DNA of 21,188 nt from Prochlorococcus sp. AG-315-D17. GTDB taxonomy: Bacteria; Cyanobacteriota; Cyanobacteriia; PCC-6307; Cyanobiaceae. Below the pieces are notes generated by a model. It did no database searches. It saw nothing but the letters and a program-made list of their open reading frames with translations, and was not told the origin of the DNA. Shown here piece by piece: positions 1 through 8,573 of the stretch. Both the position numbers and the translations under genes were made by a program. Position 1 is the stretch's first letter; each line of letters opens with the position of its first letter. Where the stretch lies: positions 1 through 21,188 of the forward strand of contig QBWD01000015.1 in the NCBI GenBank assembly GCA_003283685.1. Reading direction: 5' to 3'.

Positions 1-1673
1 CAGATGTAACTTTCCGAGCTAGTGGTAAAAGGATAGATTTCCCTGGATTTTTCAGAGCATATGTTGAAGGAAGTGATGACCCTGAGAGTGCAATTGAAGG
101 ACAAGAAGTGCTTTTACCTAATTTAGTTGTCGGAGACTCTCCATTAGTCAAGAATGTTGAGGCGTTGGGGCATCATACCCAGCCTCCTGCGAGATATAGC
201 GAAGCTTCGTTGGTCAAAATGCTTGAGAAGGAAGGCATTGGTCGTCCCTCAACATATGCAAGCATTATTGGAACAATTGTAGATCGAGGGTATTCTCTTC
301 TAAATAACAATTCGTTGACTCCAAGTTTTACTGCTTTTGCTGTTACAGCTCTTCTTGAAGAACATTTCCCTGATTTAGTAGATACTAGTTTTACTGCTCG
401 CATGGAATCTACTCTAGATGAGATTTCAACGGGAAAAGTAAGTTGGCTACCATATTTGAGGGGGTTTTATAAAGGTGACTCAGGCTTGGAGACTCAGGTA
501 CAGAAAAGAGAAGGAGATATTGACGGTGGAGAATTTAGAGCTGTTTCTTTGGAGGGTCTTTCTTCTTTAGTGAGGCTAGGTAAATTTGGGACGTATTTAG
601 AATCTAAGCGACTAGGTGAAGATGGTAAGCCTATTACGGCTACTCTTCCTCAGGAAATTACTCCTGCAGATTTGGATGATGATAAAGCTGAGATGCTATT
701 AAAGCAAAAAGCAGAGGGACCCGAATCTCTTGGAATTGATCCAGATAGTGGGCAGAATATTTATCTCTTAAACGGTAAATATGGACCTTATGTTCAAAGA
801 GGTTTAGTAAGTGAGGTGAAAGATTTGGGGATTCCAAAAGGAAAGAAAAAAGAAGGAAACCTTCGCTTGTTTAAAAGTAGTCAGTATGGGCTTTATTTAA
901 AGCAAGATGGATCAAAGCTTCAGATTTTATTACCTGAGAACATCCAAGAAGAAAATATCGATATCGATATTGCGCTGAAATACTTGGAAGATAAATCATT
1001 AAAAAAAGCTCCTAATCCAAAAAGAACTTCATTACCAAAAAGTTTAAAACCAGAAAATTTAGTTTTCGAGGATGCCCTTGGATTAATTCAACTACCTCGT
1101 CTATTAGGCGAACATTCAGAAGGAGGGAGAGTGCAAACAAGTTTGGGTAGGTTTGGTCCTTATGTGGTATGGAACAAAACTGATGGCGAAAAAGATTATC
1201 GTTCTATAAAAGGTGAAGATGATGTCCTGAAAATAACTTTGAATAGAGCCCTTGAACTCTTAGCAATTCCCAAGCGTGGTAGAGGGGGTAGAATTGCGTT
1301 GAGAGAACTCGGAACTCCTGAAGGCGCAACGGATAATATTCAAGTGTTTAATGGCCCTTATGGCTTATATGTTAAGCAGGGAAAGGTGAATGCCTCGTTG
1401 CCTGAGGGGAAAAGTGCTGAAGATATCTCTCTTGAAGAGGCTATCGAATTATTGGCCACAAAAAAATCAAGTAAAAAATCAAGTAAAAAATCAAGTAAAA
1501 AATCAACAACAAAGAAAAAATCAACAACAAAGAAGACAACAAAAGCGACTTTAGATAAGAAAGTTACAGATTCATTGGCCAAGAAAACAACAACACGAAA
1601 AGCCCCCTCGACAACAAAAACAGGTCGTCTTAGGGCTAGCAAAGTAAGAGTTATTAAAAACGAGAAAGATTGA
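1..1673 (+). CDS. topA: DNA topoisomerase I, C-terminal part (5' end outside window)
   Basis: Type IA topoisomerase that relaxes negative supercoils. The reading frame is open from base 3, so the gene starts before the window and the Toprim domain and most of the catalytic core are not visible. What is visible begins in the core, with the family-typical stretch around QPPARYSEASLVK and EGIGRPSTYA (codons starting near base 180). About five topoisomerase C-terminal repeats follow, each with a K/R-FG-x-Y or K/P-YG-x-Y core (LGKFGTYL, GKYGPYV, SQYGLYL, LGRFGPYV, GPYGLYV). I see no zinc-ribbon cysteines of the E. coli type. The protein ends in a lysine/serine/threonine-rich basic tail encoded partly by a tandem DNA repeat. 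The stop codon TGA at 1671-1673 overlaps the start of the next gene, so topA heads a five-gene forward operon. Identity is very secure; only the 5' part is missing. Confidence 0.96.
   Translation, partial: DVTFRASGKRIDFPGFFRAYVEGSDDPESAIEGQEVLLPNLVVGDSPLVKNVEALGHHTQPPARYSEASLVKMLEKEGIGRPSTYASIIGTIVDRGYSLLNNNSLTPSFTAFAVTALLEEHFPDLVDTSFTARMESTLDEISTGKVSWLPYLRGFYKGDSGLETQVQKREGDIDGGEFRAVSLEGLSSLVRLGKFGTYLESKRLGEDGKPITATLPQEITPADLDDDKAEMLLKQKAEGPESLGIDPDSGQNIYLLNGKYGPYVQRGLVSEVKDLGIPKGKKKEGNLRLFKSSQYGLYLKQDGSKLQILLPENIQEENIDIDIALKYLEDKSLKKAPNPKRTSLPKSLKPENLVFEDALGLIQLPRLLGEHSEGGRVQTSLGRFGPYVVWNKTDGEKDYRSIKGEDDVLKITLNRALELLAIPKRGRGGRIALRELGTPEGATDNIQVFNGPYGLYVKQGKVNASLPEGKSAEDISLEEAIELLATKKSSKKSSKKSSKKSTTKKKSTTKKTTKATLDKKVTDSLAKKTTTRKAPSTTKTGRLRASKVRVIKNEKD
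1461..1506 (+). repeat. 12-base tandem repeat inside topA coding the Lys/Ser tail
   Basis: The unit AAAAAATCAAGT occurs three full times (1461-1472, 1473-1484, 1485-1496) plus a 10-base partial copy to 1506. It encodes KKSS-type repeats in the basic tail of topoisomerase I. The length is a multiple of three, so gain or loss of units would keep the frame. The AAAAAATCAA core recurs, followed by CAACAAAG units coding KSTTKK. Confidence 0.85.
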
Positions 1674-2188
1674 TGAAGGTTTTAAGATTAAGAGGGAATA
1701 TATTTATTGTATTGATTTTAATAGTTATATCTTTCTTAGTACAATCTTGTTCTAATACTGTAATTGGAAATAAGCTAGAGAATAGTTTTGATAGAGAGGA
1801 CCGTGAAATTTTAGATACAGATATAACTCAAGAAGATGTCGAGGGGAAAGTAGAAGTAAAAAAAATAAAAAGAATTAAATCAGATCAGAATACTCTTCTT
1901 GGAGAGAAGAATATAGTTAAACTTGAAAAAGGAAATATAAAAGGAAGACAACAAAAAGATATTAAACAGACTATTAAAAAGTCAGTAAGAAATAAAGATA
2001 TAGAAAGATTTAAGCCACAAACTTATAGAGTTATTTTGAAATTATCTGAAGCAAACCCCTCTGCTCCAGCTGAAACTGTAACAAAGGCATTAAGAAAAGC
2101 AGGTGTTAAATTTGAGGTCGAAAAGATTGAACGCTTTAATGGTGATCTTTTGTTGAAGAAATCATCTTCTCAAAGGAAAGAATTTTGA
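1673..2188 (+). CDS. Putative small lipoprotein, function unknown
   Basis: Protein of 171 residues that I do not recognise as a named family. The N-terminus carries a basic start, a hydrophobic segment (about residues 9-23) and a lipobox-like VQSC with the cysteine near residue 26, so it is probably exported and lipidated. The middle is strongly charged and rich in Lys, Glu and Asp. The last 60 residues (from about QTYRVILKLSEANPSAPAE) look folded and may be the conserved part. The ATG at 1673 overlaps the topA stop by one base; a TTG three bases upstream is also possible, but the ATG is preferred. It ends in a 4-base overlap with the next gene, so translation is probably coupled along the topA operon. 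AT-rich coding is in line with the neighbours. Confidence 0.75.
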   Translation: MKVLRLRGNIFIVLILIVISFLVQSCSNTVIGNKLENSFDREDREILDTDITQEDVEGKVEVKKIKRIKSDQNTLLGEKNIVKLEKGNIKGRQQKDIKQTIKKSVRNKDIERFKPQTYRVILKLSEANPSAPAETVTKALRKAGVKFEVEKIERFNGDLLLKKSSSQRKEF

Positions 2189-2871
2189 AGATTAATAATA
2201 GAAATTTCTCAAAAAGTAATTCTCATTACAAGTTGCCTCTAAGTAAAAGGAAGGCGTTGAGAATTGTTGAGACATCATATTTAGCTTCTGCAACATCTTT
2301 GATTTGGATTGCTCTTTATTATTTGCCAGTTGGAGGATCAATTTTTCGACTTGCGTTACCCCTACCATTAATTCTTTTGCAGATTCGTAGAGGGAACAAG
2401 GCAGGAATTGAAGGAGTAACCTTATCTGTAATGTTGTTAATAGCGCTAATGGGTCCGTTGAGAGGTCCTTTGGTATTGTTTCCATATGGCTTTATCTCAT
2501 TGTGGTTAGGCTATAGCTGGCGAAAAAAGTTGAATTGGTGGCTTAGTTGGAGTGTTGGAGTATTTATTGGAACTCTAGGTTTCCTCATAAGGGTTTTTGT
2601 TCTATCAGTTTTAGTTGGCGAGAATTTATGGGTCATTATTACTCGAGCTGGTGCTTCACTAATTGAGAAAGGAATAGATATTCTCAATCTTTCTTTTTAT
2701 CCTGACATGATGCAAGTTCAATTTGTTGCTCTTTGTTTGATAATCGCCCAAGAAATTGTTTATGTACTTTGTTTACATGCATTGGCGTATTGGATTTTCC
2801 CAAGACTCAAAGTTTCCATGCCTGAACCTCCTGCTTTGTTAGATAGTCTTATTTCGCTAGACCCTCTTTGA
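2185..2871 (+). CDS. DUF2232-type integral membrane protein
   Basis: Protein of 228 residues with several hydrophobic segments (roughly residues 33-50, 53-67, 75-92, 94-108, 118-142 and 180-205), so it is an inner-membrane protein. The length and topology, with a Gly/Pro-rich loop GPLRGPL and a conserved-looking YGF-SLWLGY stretch, resemble the DUF2232 family found next to topA in picocyanobacteria. The biochemical role is unknown; some family members resemble S-components of ECF transporters, but I see no coupling module here. The start is a TTG at 2185 that overlaps the preceding stop by four bases (TTGA); no better ATG lies near the amino end of the hydrophobic region. The next gene follows after 7 bases. 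Confidence 0.8.
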   Translation: MKINNRNFSKSNSHYKLPLSKRKALRIVETSYLASATSLIWIALYYLPVGGSIFRLALPLPLILLQIRRGNKAGIEGVTLSVMLLIALMGPLRGPLVLFPYGFISLWLGYSWRKKLNWWLSWSVGVFIGTLGFLIRVFVLSVLVGENLWVIITRAGASLIEKGIDILNLSFYPDMMQVQFVALCLIIAQEIVYVLCLHALAYWIFPRLKVSMPEPPALLDSLISLDPL

Positions 2872-2878
2872 ACTAATA

Positions 2879-4060
2879 ATGAACGGAGGTAATTATATTT
2901 TATTAGCATCTGGTGTCTTGGCTTTTGGAGAGGGCTTTTCAGAATCAATAGTTGATATAAAGGTAAAGAATTGGCGAGAATGTATAGACGATATTGCCTT
3001 TTTTTTGATTTTAGCTGGATCTCAAACTGCAGAAGTTAAAGGTATTTCCTCGGCTGGAGCTTCTCCTGAATCCAGACGTTATACAGCTGTTGCTGATGCT
3101 GAACTTTTGTTAAAAGGACCTTTAGGTCAGAAAAAATGGCCTTTACCTCCTTTGTCTGCAGGTGTGTCCCCTGCTCTTATTAGCTATGTCGCTGCACGTT
3201 TCTTGGGGGTAAAGCCAACTATTATCTCAGCAGGATTACTACAAAGGCCATCATTCTCTCATGTTTGTTTTGAGTCACCTTCAATGGGTCCTTCTAGATG
3301 TTTAAGTTCAGGAAAGGCAATGGAGGTAAAGCGGGTTAAACAATTAATGGAAGGAGGCTTTGAAATGGGAAAGAAATTAAGACAACCATTATTGTTGACA
3401 GAGTGTGTGCCTGGAGGAACTACTACTGCTTTTGCTGTATTGTCCGGATTAGGAATTAATGTTGACGGTCTTATTAGTGGAAGCACAAGAAATCCTCCCT
3501 CGGCACTGAAAATTAAATTAGTAAGACAAGGAATAAAGGCTGCAAAATTACAGAAGAACCCCTCAGCTTTGGACCTTATGTCGGCTGTAGGAGATCCTTT
3601 TCAGCCAATTGCTGTTGGTCTTATGATTGGTGCAAGAGAGGCTGGACAGAATGTTTTATTAGGTGGAGGTTGCCAAATGTTGGCAGTACTAGCAATTGCA
3701 TTACAAGAAATTGCTCCTCAATCGCGTTCTGATTTTATCGGAAATATTACAATTGGAACTACTTGTTGGTTGATTGAAGAGTCACTTCAATACTCAAAAA
3801 CAAGGAATTCCTTTATTCATTTAACCAATCATATTGCTAAACATTTTAAAGTGAATATTCTTGGACTTGCTAGTGGTTATAGATTTACTCATAGCCAACA
3901 AAAACTTCTTAGAGATTATGAAATCGGTTATGTTAAGGAAGGTGTTGGAGCAGGAGCATTATCCTTGCTCGCACAAATCAAAGGATTGAGCCCAATAGAA
4001 ATGATCAAATATTGTGATGAAGAAGTTGAACATCTACTTCAGCAAAATCAAATAAAATGA
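2879..4060 (+). CDS. cobT: UPF0284 / CobT-like nicotinate-nucleotide dimethylbenzimidazole phosphoribosyltransferase family protein
   Basis: Protein of 393 residues matching in length and sequence the cyanobacterial/archaeal UPF0284 branch of the CobT family. It is expected in the cobalamin pathway, activating the lower-ligand base by transfer from nicotinate mononucleotide. Features include the glycine-rich segment ECVPGGTTTAFAVLSGLG (about residue 180), the AVGDPFQP stretch and LLGGGCQM (about residue 260), and a C-terminal VKEGVGAGAL segment. Picocyanobacteria are known to make pseudocobalamin with adenine as lower ligand, so the true base may differ from the name; this is family knowledge, not visible here. 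The ATG at 2879 follows the upstream stop by 7 bases. The end overlaps the next gene by four bases (ATGA), placing it in the topA operon. Membership is confident; the exact substrate is not. Confidence 0.88.
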   Translation: MNGGNYILLASGVLAFGEGFSESIVDIKVKNWRECIDDIAFFLILAGSQTAEVKGISSAGASPESRRYTAVADAELLLKGPLGQKKWPLPPLSAGVSPALISYVAARFLGVKPTIISAGLLQRPSFSHVCFESPSMGPSRCLSSGKAMEVKRVKQLMEGGFEMGKKLRQPLLLTECVPGGTTTAFAVLSGLGINVDGLISGSTRNPPSALKIKLVRQGIKAAKLQKNPSALDLMSAVGDPFQPIAVGLMIGAREAGQNVLLGGGCQMLAVLAIALQEIAPQSRSDFIGNITIGTTCWLIEESLQYSKTRNSFIHLTNHIAKHFKVNILGLASGYRFTHSQQKLLRDYEIGYVKEGVGAGALSLLAQIKGLSPIEMIKYCDEEVEHLLQQNQIK

Positions 4061-5058
4061 AAACTAATGTTATTGGGAGAAGAGAATTTTTAAATTATGG
4101 CTTCCTTTCTTCTCTCTTTCTCTTGTCCGGGTGCTCAATATCTAAGAATTCTTTATATTTGAGAGCTGTAGATAAGACTTTCCCAAGTGAATTCTTTGAG
4201 AGTTTACCTTCTGCTTGGAAATACTTTCCCATTAAAAATATTGAATCAAAAAAAGAACCTTACCTTTCGACTTTTAAAGAAAAAACAGATTTATTACTTT
4301 TAAATGATGGCTGGATTTCTGATTTGCCTTATGAATTATTGCAAGAAATAAAGGCAAGTAAAATCAGACAAATGCTAAATAGTCAGGCTAATTCGTTTGT
4401 TAATAATTTAGGTCAAGATTATGAAAGTAGAATTATACCTTTAGCTGCTAGTCCCTGGGTGATAATTTTTAGGAATGCCGATGTCCTTGCCTTTGATAAG
4501 GAAAATTCATGGGAAGTTATCTTTTCAAATGATTTAGCTGGTCAAATAGTATTCCCAAGCAGCCCATATCTTTTGATTTCAATTGCTAAGAAGATTGGCT
4601 TTTTAAGTGACTTGTCTACTTTAAAAAAGCAGGCAAAGGCTTTTGATGATCGCAATGCTCTTAACTGGTTAGTCTCGGGGAGAGCTAAAGCAGCCATTCT
4701 GCCATTGTCTAGTTGCGTTGATAGCTTGTTGAGAGACCCTCGTTTGACGGCCACTATTCCAGTTGAGGGGAGTCCTCTAAATTGGACCACTCTTTCTTTG
4801 CCAAAGAATTCATTAGCTCCTTTCCCTTCTGAATGGTTGGAAAGACTTTGGGGACCTGTTTATTCAGGGCGGATGATTAGAAAAGGCTTCTTGCCACCTA
4901 TTGAATTACTGGAATTAGAAAAAACAAATAGGAATATCCCCAAAAAACATCAATCTATTTCTCTGCTAGACGAAAGGATTTGGAATAAATGTTGGTCATT
5001 GCCACTATTGGACTCTGAAGGTAAAAAAGATTTAGCGGGGATTTGGAATGATTCATGA
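4057..5058 (+). CDS. Tat-signal lipoprotein resembling an ABC-transporter solute-binding protein
   Basis: Protein of 333 residues. The amino end has a twin-arginine motif (GRREFLNYG), a hydrophobic stretch and a lipobox LSGC with the cysteine near residue 26. It therefore looks like a folded protein exported by Tat and anchored as a lipoprotein. The rest resembles the type 2 periplasmic-binding fold of the polyamine/iron group: the stretch SPWVIIFRNADVLAF and the phrase SWEVIFSNDLAGQIVFPSSP fit the hinge and lobe-2 region of such proteins. I see no permease or ATPase next to it, so its partner must lie elsewhere or it has another role. The ATG overlaps the cobT stop (ATGA) and it is the last gene of the topA operon. 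The ligand cannot be told from sequence. Confidence 0.7.
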   Translation: MKTNVIGRREFLNYGFLSSLFLLSGCSISKNSLYLRAVDKTFPSEFFESLPSAWKYFPIKNIESKKEPYLSTFKEKTDLLLLNDGWISDLPYELLQEIKASKIRQMLNSQANSFVNNLGQDYESRIIPLAASPWVIIFRNADVLAFDKENSWEVIFSNDLAGQIVFPSSPYLLISIAKKIGFLSDLSTLKKQAKAFDDRNALNWLVSGRAKAAILPLSSCVDSLLRDPRLTATIPVEGSPLNWTTLSLPKNSLAPFPSEWLERLWGPVYSGRMIRKGFLPPIELLELEKTNRNIPKKHQSISLLDERIWNKCWSLPLLDSEGKKDLAGIWNDS

Positions 5059-5112
5059 TTTATAAATTCCATAGCAATATTTGTTAAACTTCGGTATGAA
5101 ATCTAATTGTAA

Positions 5113-5146
5113 AAATCAAATTAACTTTTCAAAGACATTTTGATTT
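5113..5146. terminator. AT-rich dyad between the topA operon and ribE
   Basis: An 8-base perfect inverted repeat, AAATCAAA (5113-5120) and TTTGATTT (5139-5146), lies in the 127-base gap. It could end the topA operon or belong to the ribE control region. No GC-rich stem or long T-run supports a strong intrinsic terminator, and no FMN-riboswitch-like conserved core is seen before ribE. Confidence 0.25.
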
Positions 5147-5185
5147 AGTATTCATTTCAATATATCGGTTCTTCAGGTTTCTAGA

Positions 5186-5848
5186 ATGTTTACTGGTTTG
5201 ATTCAGTCTATTGGGAAAATCAAGAGAAATAGTTTTGGAATAATTGTAGAGGGCGTTGAGCCTTTCTCTCCCATAAAACTTGGCGATAGTATATCTGTTG
5301 ATGGTGTTTGTCTTACAGTTGCAAAAATATTGAATAATGCTTTTTTAGTAGATATTAGTGAAGAGACTCTTCAGAAAACAAATTTAGGGAAAAAAGCTGA
5401 TAAAAATTCTTATGTAAATCTTGAGCCAGCATTGCGTCTTTCTGATCGTCTTGGCGGACATATTGTTAGCGGTCATATAGATGGTATGGGTGAGGTTGTT
5501 TCAATTGAAAATTTAAATAATTCTTGGGATGTCCAAATATGTTGGTACGAATCAAAATTCTGTAGATATATGTGTGATAAGGCAAGTATTAGTATAAATG
5601 GAATAAGTCTTACTGTTGCTGAGATTTTTGATAATGGATGCAAGTTTTCAGTAGCTGTTATTCCTCATACTTGGTCCAATACTTGTCTACAATTTCTGGC
5701 CTTAGGAGAACAAGTTAATTTAGAGGTAGATTTGATGGCTAAATATGCTGAAAAGCTTCTTAGAATAGAACAAATAAATGTTAAGTCGGATTCAAGGAAA
5801 GATATAACTATTAGTAAGAATTGGCTGAATGAACAAGGTTGGATATAA
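5186..5848 (+). CDS. ribE: Riboflavin synthase, alpha subunit
   Basis: Catalyses dismutation of two 6,7-dimethyl-8-ribityllumazine molecules to riboflavin and the pyrimidinedione, the last step of riboflavin synthesis; cytosolic trimer. Length of 220 residues is normal. The two tandem lumazine-binding domains are clear: the first starts at MFTGLIQSIGKI with VDGVCLTV at about residue 39, and the second contains GGHIVSGHIDGMGEV and ISINGISLTVAEI at about residues 92-150. The N-terminal MFTG is the family hallmark and fixes the ATG at 5186. The gene stands alone with its own 127-base upstream region and converges with the AbrB gene 27 bases beyond its stop. The symbol ribE follows common bacterial usage (ribC in E. 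coli nomenclature). Confidence 0.95.
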   Translation: MFTGLIQSIGKIKRNSFGIIVEGVEPFSPIKLGDSISVDGVCLTVAKILNNAFLVDISEETLQKTNLGKKADKNSYVNLEPALRLSDRLGGHIVSGHIDGMGEVVSIENLNNSWDVQICWYESKFCRYMCDKASISINGISLTVAEIFDNGCKFSVAVIPHTWSNTCLQFLALGEQVNLEVDLMAKYAEKLLRIEQINVKSDSRKDITISKNWLNEQGWI

Positions 5849-5875
5849 ATAGATTTATCCTTTTGTTGATTGATA

Positions 5876-6232
5876 TTATTTCTTTAGTGGAGATAAACAA
5901 ATTGCGCCAGAATCTTTTCGTATTTCAATCCGAAATTCTTGACCTGGCTCAAGACCTAACTTCTTTGTATAAGCATGTCCTATAAGAAGATTGCCATTCC
6001 CGTGAACTTTAGTACGGAATTCTGCTTGCCTTCCTCTTGATGATCTATTTCCTGCTCTTCCTGGACCCTTTGAACGAAGTTTATAACCTTTAGCTTCTAC
6101 AAGGGCACGATAAAAACTTTTTCGTAAAACTCTTCCGCTTGGTCCGACATATCCACATCCTTTGGCAATTTCGTCCTCTGGACGATTGCTTAAAGATCTA
6201 GCTTTATCTAGGAGTTCTTTTCCTACAAGCAT
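5876..6232 (-). CDS. Cyanobacterial AbrB-like transcriptional regulator (cyAbrB)
   Basis: Protein of 118 residues matching the cyAbrB family, dimeric DNA-binding regulators tied in cyanobacteria to carbon/nitrogen balance. Unlike Bacillus AbrB, the swapped-hairpin DNA-binding segment is at the carboxy end. Here the basic stretch RSKGPGRAGNRSSRGRQ is followed by the FRTKVHGNGNLLIGHAYTKK-type beta-hairpin and the LGLEPGQEFRIEI turn. The amino half (about residues 1-60) with CGYVGPSGRVL is the cyanobacteria-specific part. The ATG at 6232 is the only sensible start. The gene converges with ribE and lies downstream of ctaE on the same strand, 94 bases away; a hairpin at the ctaE stop makes an independent transcript likely. 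Confidence 0.9.
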   Translation of the reverse strand: MLVGKELLDKARSLSNRPEDEIAKGCGYVGPSGRVLRKSFYRALVEAKGYKLRSKGPGRAGNRSSRGRQAEFRTKVHGNGNLLIGHAYTKKLGLEPGQEFRIEIRKDSGAICLSPLKK

Positions 6233-6318
6233 TTCAGACTGTTTTAATTAACTTAATTCTGACTAATAAGTTTAATTGTGCAACAAATTAATTCAAAGTT
6301 TCTTTCTTGTTATCAATG

Positions 6319-6340
6319 TTTACCGCTTAAAGCAGGTAAA
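6319..6340 (-). terminator. Hairpin overlapping the ctaE stop codon
   Basis: TTTACC (6319-6324) pairs with GGTAAA (6335-6340), and inside it GCTT (6325-6328) pairs with AAGC (6330-6333). This gives a ten-pair stem with one bulged base and a tiny loop. It spans the ctaE stop codon at 6327-6329. No T-tract follows on the minus strand, so it may act as a weak terminator or an mRNA-stabilising 3' structure. Confidence 0.45.
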
Positions 6341-6926
6341 GGATAATGAATAAGATTACCCAAATGCCGTCTACAAAATGCCAGTAAAGCTCTGCTGCCT
6401 CAAAAGGAAACTTATTTTGACTTGTTACTCTTCCTGATGGTACTCGTGTTTGCCACCAAATAATCATAATCATGATTGACCCAAGAGTTACATGGAGTCC
6501 ATGAAAACCTGTTAATGCATAAAAAGTACTTGCAAAAAGATTATCGGTTAACCCAAAAGGTAAAGTAAAATACTCAACCATTTGGCTAATTAAAAACGCG
6601 ACTCCAAGCCCTCCTGTTATTAGTAACCATGTTTGACATTTCTTTGCTTTATTACTTTCTAAAAATTTTCCAGCTCGATGAAAAGTAAAGCTACTAGCTA
6701 AAAGAAGGATAGTATTTAAAGTTGGTAACGGTAGCTCTAATTCGTAAATAGCATCAGGCATTAATGGGTTGACTGCTTTAAAAGTTAGATATGCAGCAAA
6801 AAAACCGGCAAAAGTCATGCCGTCTGCAATCAAAAAAGCAATTAATCCGAACAATCTGAGATCTTCATGTTCTTCTATTTGAATTTCTTTTTCTGAAGAT
6901 TGCTCTTTAGGGGCTATGGATGTCAT
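6327..6926 (-). CDS. ctaE: Cytochrome c oxidase subunit III
   Basis: Structural subunit of the aa3-type terminal oxidase; helps keep proton pumping and the active site stable. The 199-residue length is typical of bacterial short subunit III. It has about five hydrophobic segments (for instance residues 25-48, 66-82, 102-120, 135-160 and 183-199). The family-typical FHGLHVTLGSIMI stretch and the ending AAELYWHFVDGIWVILFIILYLL are visible, and both contain the conserved histidines and glutamate. It is the last gene of ctaC-ctaD-ctaE, starting 3 bases after the ctaD stop on the minus strand. A hairpin overlaps its stop codon. Confidence 0.95.
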   Translation of the reverse strand: MTSIAPKEQSSEKEIQIEEHEDLRLFGLIAFLIADGMTFAGFFAAYLTFKAVNPLMPDAIYELELPLPTLNTILLLASSFTFHRAGKFLESNKAKKCQTWLLITGGLGVAFLISQMVEYFTLPFGLTDNLFASTFYALTGFHGLHVTLGSIMIMIIWWQTRVPSGRVTSQNKFPFEAAELYWHFVDGIWVILFIILYLL

Positions 6927-6929
6927 CGC

Positions 6930-8573
6930 TTAATTTTCCTCTGTTTTTATTATCTCAATGGGTTCTTTTTTTCCATATCCATATGGTTCAAGAACCAGTG
7001 GCGCTTCTCCTTCCCAATTCTCAACTGGAGGAGGGGAACTAGTTAACCATTCAGGAGTAAGAGCCTGCCAAGGGTTATCCCCAGCCTTGATCCCATATAA
7101 AGTACTTTGAAAAATATTCCACAAGAAAGGCAAAGTACTTAAAGCCATGATAAGAGCTCCTACACTGCTTATTTGATTAACTAATTGAAATTGGGGATCA
7201 TACTCAGCAACTCTTCGTGGCATCCCATTTAAACCTAGCCAATGTTGGGGGGCAAAACAAAGATTAAAGCCTATAAAAGTTATGATGAAGTGAAATCTTC
7301 CAAGATTTTCATTAAGCATTCTTCCTGTGAATTTTGGGAACCAATGATAAATTGAAGAGAAGATAACAAATACAGAACCTCCATAGACTATGTAGTGAAA
7401 ATGGGCGACTACAAAATATGTATCATGTACATGAACATCAAAAGGAACTTGGGCTAGAGCAACACCTGTTATGCCTCCCAGAACAAAATTAACAATAAAT
7501 CCGCATGAAAATAGCATTGCTGCATTTAGTGAAATTTTGCCTCCCCATAAAGTTGCTACCCAATTGAAAAATTTTATACCTGTCGGCACAGCTATAAAAG
7601 AAGTGGCTATTGTGAAAAATAAGCGCATCCATGGAGGTGTACCACTTGTAAACATATGATGAGCCCAAACAACTAGTCCCAATACAACTATTCCCATTAT
7701 TGAAAAGACCATAGTTGAATAGCCAAAAAGAGGTTTTCTACTGTGAACGGGAAGTATTTCACTTACAAGACCAAAAGCAGGTAGAACCATTATGTAAACA
7801 GCAGGATGAGAATAAAACCAAAAAAGATGTTGATAAACAACTACATTTCCTCCAAGACTTGGGTTGAAGAATCCAGTATGAGCAACTATGTCGAAGCTTA
7901 AAAGTATTAAAGTTCCGGCAAGAACAGGTGTAGATAAAACAACAAGAATACTAGTCCCAAGCATTGCCCAGCAATACATTGGCAATTGCATTAACTTAAG
8001 ACCTGGTCTTCTTAATTTTAATATAGTTGCAATAAAGTTTATCCCACCAAATATAGAACTACCTCCTAAAAGTAAAACACTTAAAATCCAGATAATTTGA
8101 CCAGCTGCGGGTGTCGTGATGCTTAAAGGTGGATAAGCGGTCCAACCTGATTGAGCGGCTCCGTTTATAAAATAACTAGTAATTAACATTAAACCTGCGG
8201 GAGGAATTAACCAAAAAGCAACAGCATTTAGCCTTGGGAAAGCCATATCCCTTGCTCCTACATAAAAAGGGATCAGATAGTTACCAAAGGCACCATTAAC
8301 TACAGGAACAATCCATAAGAAAATCATGATTGTGCCATGAAGGGTTAGTACTTGGTTGTACACCTCTCTAGGCATAAAGTCAGAAAGAGGACTTGTAAGT
8401 TCTATTCGTATAGCCCCGGCTAATACACCTCCAATTAAATAAAATAAGAAACCACAAATTAAATATTGGAGACCTATCACTTTGTGATCAAGACTGAAGC
8501 TGAAATATCTTAACCATCCTGTTGGTTGGAGTTTGTCAGGAGGAGTATTTGTAGGCTGAATAGAAATAGTCAT
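6930..8573 (-). CDS. ctaD: Cytochrome c oxidase subunit I (A2-type heme-copper oxidase)
   Basis: Catalytic membrane subunit carrying heme a, heme a3 and CuB; reduces O2 to water and pumps protons in the respiratory chain. Length of 547 residues and twelve or so hydrophobic segments fit the family. Visible hallmarks are LTLHGTIMIFLW with the low-spin heme histidine, WFYSHPAVYIM with the CuB histidine and cross-linking tyrosine, WAHHMFTSG with the two CuB histidines, and DVHVHDTYFVVAHFHYIVYGG with the heme histidines. The helix VI motif is YSHPAV, not GHPEV, so the channel glutamate of mitochondrial-type enzymes is missing; Tyr-Ser replace it, which defines the A2 subfamily and is normal for cyanobacteria. 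Its ATG overlaps the ctaC stop by four bases, so translation is coupled. Confidence 0.98.
   Translation of the reverse strand: MTISIQPTNTPPDKLQPTGWLRYFSFSLDHKVIGLQYLICGFLFYLIGGVLAGAIRIELTSPLSDFMPREVYNQVLTLHGTIMIFLWIVPVVNGAFGNYLIPFYVGARDMAFPRLNAVAFWLIPPAGLMLITSYFINGAAQSGWTAYPPLSITTPAAGQIIWILSVLLLGGSSIFGGINFIATILKLRRPGLKLMQLPMYCWAMLGTSILVVLSTPVLAGTLILLSFDIVAHTGFFNPSLGGNVVVYQHLFWFYSHPAVYIMVLPAFGLVSEILPVHSRKPLFGYSTMVFSIMGIVVLGLVVWAHHMFTSGTPPWMRLFFTIATSFIAVPTGIKFFNWVATLWGGKISLNAAMLFSCGFIVNFVLGGITGVALAQVPFDVHVHDTYFVVAHFHYIVYGGSVFVIFSSIYHWFPKFTGRMLNENLGRFHFIITFIGFNLCFAPQHWLGLNGMPRRVAEYDPQFQLVNQISSVGALIMALSTLPFLWNIFQSTLYGIKAGDNPWQALTPEWLTSSPPPVENWEGEAPLVLEPYGYGKKEPIEIIKTEEN

Noticed and set aside
5059..5185. 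FMN riboswitch in front of ribE
   Set aside because: The 127-base region is AT-rich and lacks the conserved RFN-element blocks.
7678..7920. Loss of the channel glutamate in CtaD (YSHPAV in place of GHPEV) as a defect
   Set aside because: This is the normal signature of A2-type heme-copper oxidases, which use Tyr-Ser at this place; the remaining ligands are intact.
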